A stretch of DNA of 36,012 bases from Oxalobacteraceae bacterium (GTDB lineage: Bacteria > Pseudomonadota > Gammaproteobacteria > Burkholderiales > Burkholderiaceae_D). The notes below the pieces were generated by a model. That model was not told the DNA's origin and made no database searches. It was given only the letters and a program-made list of their open reading frames with translations. Position numbers and translations under genes: made by a program. Below are positions 32,387 through 36,012 of this stretch, one piece after another; within the stretch, counting starts at the first letter, position 1; each line of letters starts with the position of its first letter. Location of the stretch: positions 1 to 36,012 of the forward strand of contig JABTBR010000062.1 in the NCBI GenBank assembly GCA_013284265.1. The letters are read 5' to 3'.

Positions 32387-33931
32387 TTACAGCCGGACCT
32401 CGATCAGCGACGGTCCCGGTTCGCGCGCCGAATCCACCAGCGCCTGGTGGAAGGCCTCTGCCGTGTCGACCGACACCGAAGGCACGCCCATGCTGGTCGC
32501 CATCGCTTGCCAGTCGATGCGCGGCTTGTCGATGTCGATCATGGCCAGCGCGCGCGGCCCCGGCGCACCGGCGCCCATGTTGGCGTACTCGGCTTTCAGA
32601 ATCGCGTAGCTGTTGTTGGCGAAGATGATGGTGGTGATGTTCAGGCCCTCGCGCGCCTGGGTCCACAGCGACTGGATCGTGTACATCGCGCTGCCATCGC
32701 CGACCATGCAGAACACGCGCCGGTCGGGACAGGCAAGCGCCGCACCGGTCGCCACCGGCGTGCCGTAGCCGATCGAGCCGCCCATGTTGTTGATCAGGTC
32801 GTGCGGCGCGGCGCCCACCGTCAGGCCCATCGTTTCGCGGCCCGTGGTCAGCGATTCATCGACCAGGATGCAGTTCTCCGGCAGCGCCGAGGCCAGCGCC
32901 TGGGCGATGCTGGCCGGGGTCAGCGCGCCGTTCGGCGGCGTGCTGTCGCCGCGCGGCTGGAACACGGCCGGGGTGGCGTTGGCACCCAGCGCATGGGCCA
33001 GCATCTCCAGGCCGGCCACGCCGTCCTCGCCGATCTCCACCAGCGTATGCACGCTGGTACCGGGGGCCTTGAGCAGGCTGGGCTTGTCCGGATAGCTGAA
33101 GAAGGCGATCGGCTCGGTCGTCTCGACCGTGATGATGTGCTTGAAGCCTTTCAGGTAGTCCAGCGCCTGCCCCACCGCATAGGGAATCCGTTCCACCGTC
33201 ACGCGTCCGGCGCCGCGCTCGATGCGCGAGCTGAAGAACTGGGTGGCGACGCGGCAGCCGGTGGCCGCCTTGATCTTGCCCGCCAGTTCGGTCGCGCGGG
33301 CACGGGTCGAACGGCCCGCCAGGATGATCAGCGCCGGCTCGCCCGAACGCAGTACCTTGGCCACGTGGTCGATGCGGGCCGTGTCCGGCAGCTTGGCCAC
33401 GGCCTGGGCGCGCGGCAGTGTCGCCACCTCGCCCGCCTCCTGCCAGGAGGCATCGCCCGGCAGGATCAAGGTGGCGATCTGGCCCGGCTGTTCGCTGGCC
33501 TTGGCGACCGCCGTGGCCACGTCCCAGGCCACCGCGCCGGCCGACTCCACCCGCCGCACCCAGTGGCTCAGCGGACGTGCCAGGCCGTCGATATCGGACA
33601 TCAGCGGCGGGTCGTACTTCAAATGCGCGGCCGAATGCTCGCCCACGATATTGACCATGCCCGACGAGGCGCGCTTGGCATTGTGGATATTGGCCAGACC
33701 GTTGGCCAGGCCCGGTCCCAGGTGCAGCAGGGTCGAAGCCGGCGCATCCTTCATCCGGTAGTAGCCGTCGGCGGCGCCGGTGCAGACGCCCTCGAACAGG
33801 CACAGCACACTGCGCATCTTCGGATTCTCCAGCGCCTTCAGGAAGTGCATCTCCGAGGTGCCGGGATTGGCGAAGCAAATGTCGACGCCCTGATCGGTGA
33901 GCGTCTGAACCAGGCTTTCGGCGCCGTTCAT
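32387..33931 (-). CDS. ThDP-dependent enzyme of the acetolactate synthase/benzoylformate decarboxylase family
   Basis: A 514-residue thiamine-diphosphate enzyme. The activating Glu lies in CLFEGVCTGAADGYYRM (Glu 47), ThDP/Mg binding is GDGSAMYTIQSLW...FANNSYAILK (GDG to NN) near 420-447, and FANPGTSEMHF and GEHSAAH near 98-104 match the family. It is shorter than housekeeping acetolactate synthase, and no small subunit gene is adjacent, so a 2-oxo-acid decarboxylase or carboligase role in catabolism is more likely than branched-chain biosynthesis. The start is 2 bases after the aldolase stop, so the two are tightly coupled. Confidence 0.87.
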   Translation of the reverse strand: MNGAESLVQTLTDQGVDICFANPGTSEMHFLKALENPKMRSVLCLFEGVCTGAADGYYRMKDAPASTLLHLGPGLANGLANIHNAKRASSGMVNIVGEHSAAHLKYDPPLMSDIDGLARPLSHWVRRVESAGAVAWDVATAVAKASEQPGQIATLILPGDASWQEAGEVATLPRAQAVAKLPDTARIDHVAKVLRSGEPALIILAGRSTRARATELAGKIKAATGCRVATQFFSSRIERGAGRVTVERIPYAVGQALDYLKGFKHIITVETTEPIAFFSYPDKPSLLKAPGTSVHTLVEIGEDGVAGLEMLAHALGANATPAVFQPRGDSTPPNGALTPASIAQALASALPENCILVDESLTTGRETMGLTVGAAPHDLINNMGGSIGYGTPVATGAALACPDRRVFCMVGDGSAMYTIQSLWTQAREGLNITTIIFANNSYAILKAEYANMGAGAPGPRALAMIDIDKPRIDWQAMATSMGVPSVSVDTAEAFHQALVDSAREPGPSLIEVRL

Positions 33932-33933
33932 GA

Positions 33934-34791
33934 TCAGTACCCCGCCATGTCGCGCGCCTTGCCGATCACGCCGTAGCTGCGCTGCGGGGCCGACATCAGG
34001 AAGCTGTAGCCTTCCTTGAGCAGGCGCTCGTAGTTGCTGGCGGTCACGTGCGGATTGCCGACCCGCACCTGGTGCTTGTGGCAGGTCGCCACGATCTGGC
34101 TCATCGCGGCCAGCACTTCAGGGTGCTCGTACTGGCGCGCCAGGCCCAGTTCCTGGCTCAGATCGCCTTCGCCGATCAGCACGAAGCCAATGCCGGGCAC
34201 ATTGGCCAGCATATCGTCCAGGTTTTCAATCGCCTGGGTGCTTTCGATCATCAGGCCCACCAGGATTTCGCCCTGCGGCGCCAGCGGCCAGACGTCGGCC
34301 TTGGCATAGTATTCCTGCTGGCTCAGCCCCCAGTAGCGCGCCGCGTTGGCGGGACCATCGCCACGCACGCCTTTCGGCTCGTACAGCGGCGCGTTTTTCG
34401 GACGGGCATAGCGGCAGGAGGCGACCGCGTTGTAGGCTTGCTCGACGGTGGCCACGTGCGGGGTGATCACGCCATAGACGCCGCGGTCCAGCACCTGCTT
34501 GGCGAAGGACTGGTTCATCTCGACGCCATTGGCGGGAATGCGCGCGATCGGCGTCACCGAGGGCGCCACCGAGCCGGAGGCCGCGATCTGCTTGCGGTTG
34601 AGCATGTACTGCAGCGCATCGCCCAGGCCGGCGACGTCGTAGGGATTGTGCTCCATCTCGAACACGATGCCGTCGTAGGGGGCTTCGCTCAGGTCGATGG
34701 CGCTTTGTTTATCCAGTTTGGCAAAGGTGGTGAAGGCCGGTTTACCATCTTCCCAGGCGCGAATGATGCCGTTCAGACGTGACTTGCTCAT
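33934..34791 (-). CDS. HpcH/HpaI-type aldolase
   Basis: A 285-residue class II (metal-dependent) pyruvate aldolase-like protein. FEMEHNPYD (about 44-52) stands where HpaI proteins have D-x-E-H; PIARIPANGVEMNQSFAKQVLDRGVYGVITPHVATVEQA (about 81-119) matches the family core; IGLVGLMIESTQAIENLDDML corresponds to the metal-binding Glu strand; GEGDLSQELG (about 207-216) is the metal-binding Asp loop. Substrates are usually 4-hydroxy-2-oxo acids yielding pyruvate or related products. RBS GAGGA is 4 bases before the ATG. It follows the dioxygenase and precedes the ThDP gene. Confidence 0.88.
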   Translation of the reverse strand: MSKSRLNGIIRAWEDGKPAFTTFAKLDKQSAIDLSEAPYDGIVFEMEHNPYDVAGLGDALQYMLNRKQIAASGSVAPSVTPIARIPANGVEMNQSFAKQVLDRGVYGVITPHVATVEQAYNAVASCRYARPKNAPLYEPKGVRGDGPANAARYWGLSQQEYYAKADVWPLAPQGEILVGLMIESTQAIENLDDMLANVPGIGFVLIGEGDLSQELGLARQYEHPEVLAAMSQIVATCHKHQVRVGNPHVTASNYERLLKEGYSFLMSAPQRSYGVIGKARDMAGY

Positions 34792-34876
34792 GATGTCCTC
34801 GTTTTCTAGTGTGATTCAGGTGAATTCCCCGTGCGGATACGCGGCGGGGTCAGCGGAGGTGTGTGTGGGGAAGTGC

Positions 34877-35863
34877 TTACTTCTTCTCGTTCCAGTACAT
34901 GAAGCCCATGCCTTCGCCGGTGCCGGCGGCGGTGCGCCAGCACGGCACATAGTCGACCAGGGTCATCTCGGCGCCGGTGTCCTGCATGGCCTTCATCACG
35001 CTGACATACAGCTTGATCTCGGAAGTGCCGGACTGGTAGTAACCGTCGGGGACGGCGGCCAGGCCGTCGTAGTCGTAGGCGGCCAGCATCTTCAGGATGC
35101 TCTGGTCGAATTCCTCGTCGTTGACGAAGTGCGACAGGCCGCCCGAGGCGAAGATGCCCACGCGCACATTGGCGGGCCAGGCGTTGATCGCATCGCGCAG
35201 CACCCGGCCGAATTCGATGCAACGCGCCATCGACGGCTGGGTCGGCGGGTAGAAGCAATTCATGATGATGGGCACGTGCGGCGGCGGATTGTCATCCATG
35301 ATCTGGTGGTAGACAAAGCTGTAGGCATGCGGCGCCACCGGGTAGTCGGGCAGCGGTTTCATCCACACGTTGTCCGGCCACTTGAACAGGTCGGTCAGGT
35401 CGAAACCCTCTTTCTGGAAGGCGTCGATCAGGTACTTGGCCAGTTCCGGATGGCAGGGGTGGGTGACATGGTGGTCGGGCGCATACACATCGCGCTGGGG
35501 CGGACCGTTGTGCACTTCGGTGCCGGTGAAGATGGCGATCGATGGCGAGAAGTCGAGAAAGATTTCCTTCTGGTCTTTGCCGAGGATGATGGCCACATCG
35601 ATCTCGGCGGCGCGGTAGGCGGCGGCCATCTCGTCGAGTGCGGAGCGGCAGCGCGCGGCGCGGGCGCTGCGCTCCTCGATGGTCAGGTATTGCTCGAAGG
35701 CCGCTTCGCGGTGCGCTTCCAGTTCCGGATAGGTCCAGGTGCGGTTGCGGAACCACAGCTCGGGATTGTTGCGGTCGCGTTCGCCGTTTTTGAGCCAGTC
35801 TTCCGGCGCCTGGCCCAGCATGCCGCTGTGCGGTACTGCCATCCCGAATACAATTTTAGCCAT
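34877..35863 (-). CDS. LigB-type extradiol dioxygenase (class III)
   Basis: A 328-residue ring-cleaving dioxygenase-like protein. By alignment from memory to LigB (protocatechuate 4,5-dioxygenase), His 12 (AVPHSGM) equals the first iron ligand, His 245 (SGGLSHF) the catalytic base and Glu 282 (SGTSEIKLY) the third ligand. The second ligand His is replaced by Gln 98 in ILGKDQKEIF; some subfamilies carry DQ here, so the metal site may differ. No alpha subunit (LigA) gene is adjacent. The RBS TGAGGAA precedes the ATG. It is the first gene of the minus-strand cluster. Substrate unknown. Confidence 0.82.
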   Translation of the reverse strand: MAKIVFGMAVPHSGMLGQAPEDWLKNGERDRNNPELWFRNRTWTYPELEAHREAAFEQYLTIEERSARAARCRSALDEMAAAYRAAEIDVAIILGKDQKEIFLDFSPSIAIFTGTEVHNGPPQRDVYAPDHHVTHPCHPELAKYLIDAFQKEGFDLTDLFKWPDNVWMKPLPDYPVAPHAYSFVYHQIMDDNPPPHVPIIMNCFYPPTQPSMARCIEFGRVLRDAINAWPANVRVGIFASGGLSHFVNDEEFDQSILKMLAAYDYDGLAAVPDGYYQSGTSEIKLYVSVMKAMQDTGAEMTLVDYVPCWRTAAGTGEGMGFMYWNEKK

Positions 35864-35903
35864 GTTTATTCCTCAGTAATTTAATTTGTTCAATAAAGCG
35901 GGG

Positions 35904-35948
<45 letters not shown>

Positions 35949-35969
35949 GGCGGCGGGTCGGCTGCCGTC

Positions 35970-36012
35970 TTAGAACCCACGGCTTACCCCTGGGGTCAGA
36001 CCCGGCGGGTCA
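35970..36012. repeat. Dispersed palindromic element, second copy truncated by the window end
   Basis: These 43 bases match the reverse complement of the 20371-20441 element at 39 of 43 positions. They begin with the outer end TTAGAACCCACGG and run through CTTACCCCTGGGGTC into the hairpin; the remainder lies outside the window. Confidence 0.85.

Overview
The window looks like chromosomal DNA of a GC-rich betaproteobacterium, most likely an Oxalobacteraceae member near Massilia, Duganella or Janthinobacterium. This is inferred from codon use, from the transaldolase, RNase PH, RdgB and HemW sequences, from the MCP type with a C-terminal WEEF-like tail, and from a beta-proteobacterial porin. No rRNA, tRNA, CRISPR array, prophage or intact insertion sequence was seen.

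Layout. 1-1.8 kb: an ArsR repressor, apparently made from a leaderless mRNA, overlaps an AHSA1/SRPBCC gene; an SDR-fold protein that has lost its catalytic Tyr/Lys follows. 1.8-4.4 kb: an AT-richer accessory patch of short uncharacterised genes. It holds two genes each broken by one in-frame stop (a HAD/NIF-type phosphatase and an addiction-module antitoxin). 4.4-6.4 kb: DUF6404, a GNAT enzyme and transaldolase with a clear terminator. 6.5-13.6 kb: a complete RND tripartite efflux operon (adaptor, pump, outer-membrane channel) with a patatin-like phospholipase directly behind it. 13.7-16.2 kb: a methyl-accepting chemotaxis protein and a Pr6Pr-type membrane protein.

16.3-24.2 kb, mostly minus strand: rdgB-hemW, then an MDR oxidoreductase divergent from a LysR regulator, then kinase-phosphatase-rph, with yicC divergent from the kinase. 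A 71-bp palindromic dispersed repeat sits between the LysR gene and rph. 24.2-27.6 kb: an MCP remnant and a CorA-like transporter flanked by two homologous micro-ORFs with a CxCDAETC motif (one frameshifted), then a GNAT gene and a small membrane protein.

27.9-30.1 kb: an exported DUF2252 protein and a vapBC toxin-antitoxin pair with a legible promoter and operator. 30.2-35.9 kb: a minus-strand catabolic cluster of LigB-type extradiol dioxygenase, HpaI-type aldolase, ThDP-dependent decarboxylase-like enzyme, a leaderless PBP2-fold protein resembling 4,5-dihydroxyphthalate decarboxylase, and a porin. Just upstream of the dioxygenase lie a ten-unit GCTG tetranucleotide repeat and a second copy of the dispersed repeat, cut by the window edge.

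The best candidates for something not well described are the aromatic-type cluster behind a variable-looking repeat, the paired CDAETC micro-ORFs, the dispersed palindromic element, and the two stop-interrupted genes in the AT-rich patch.
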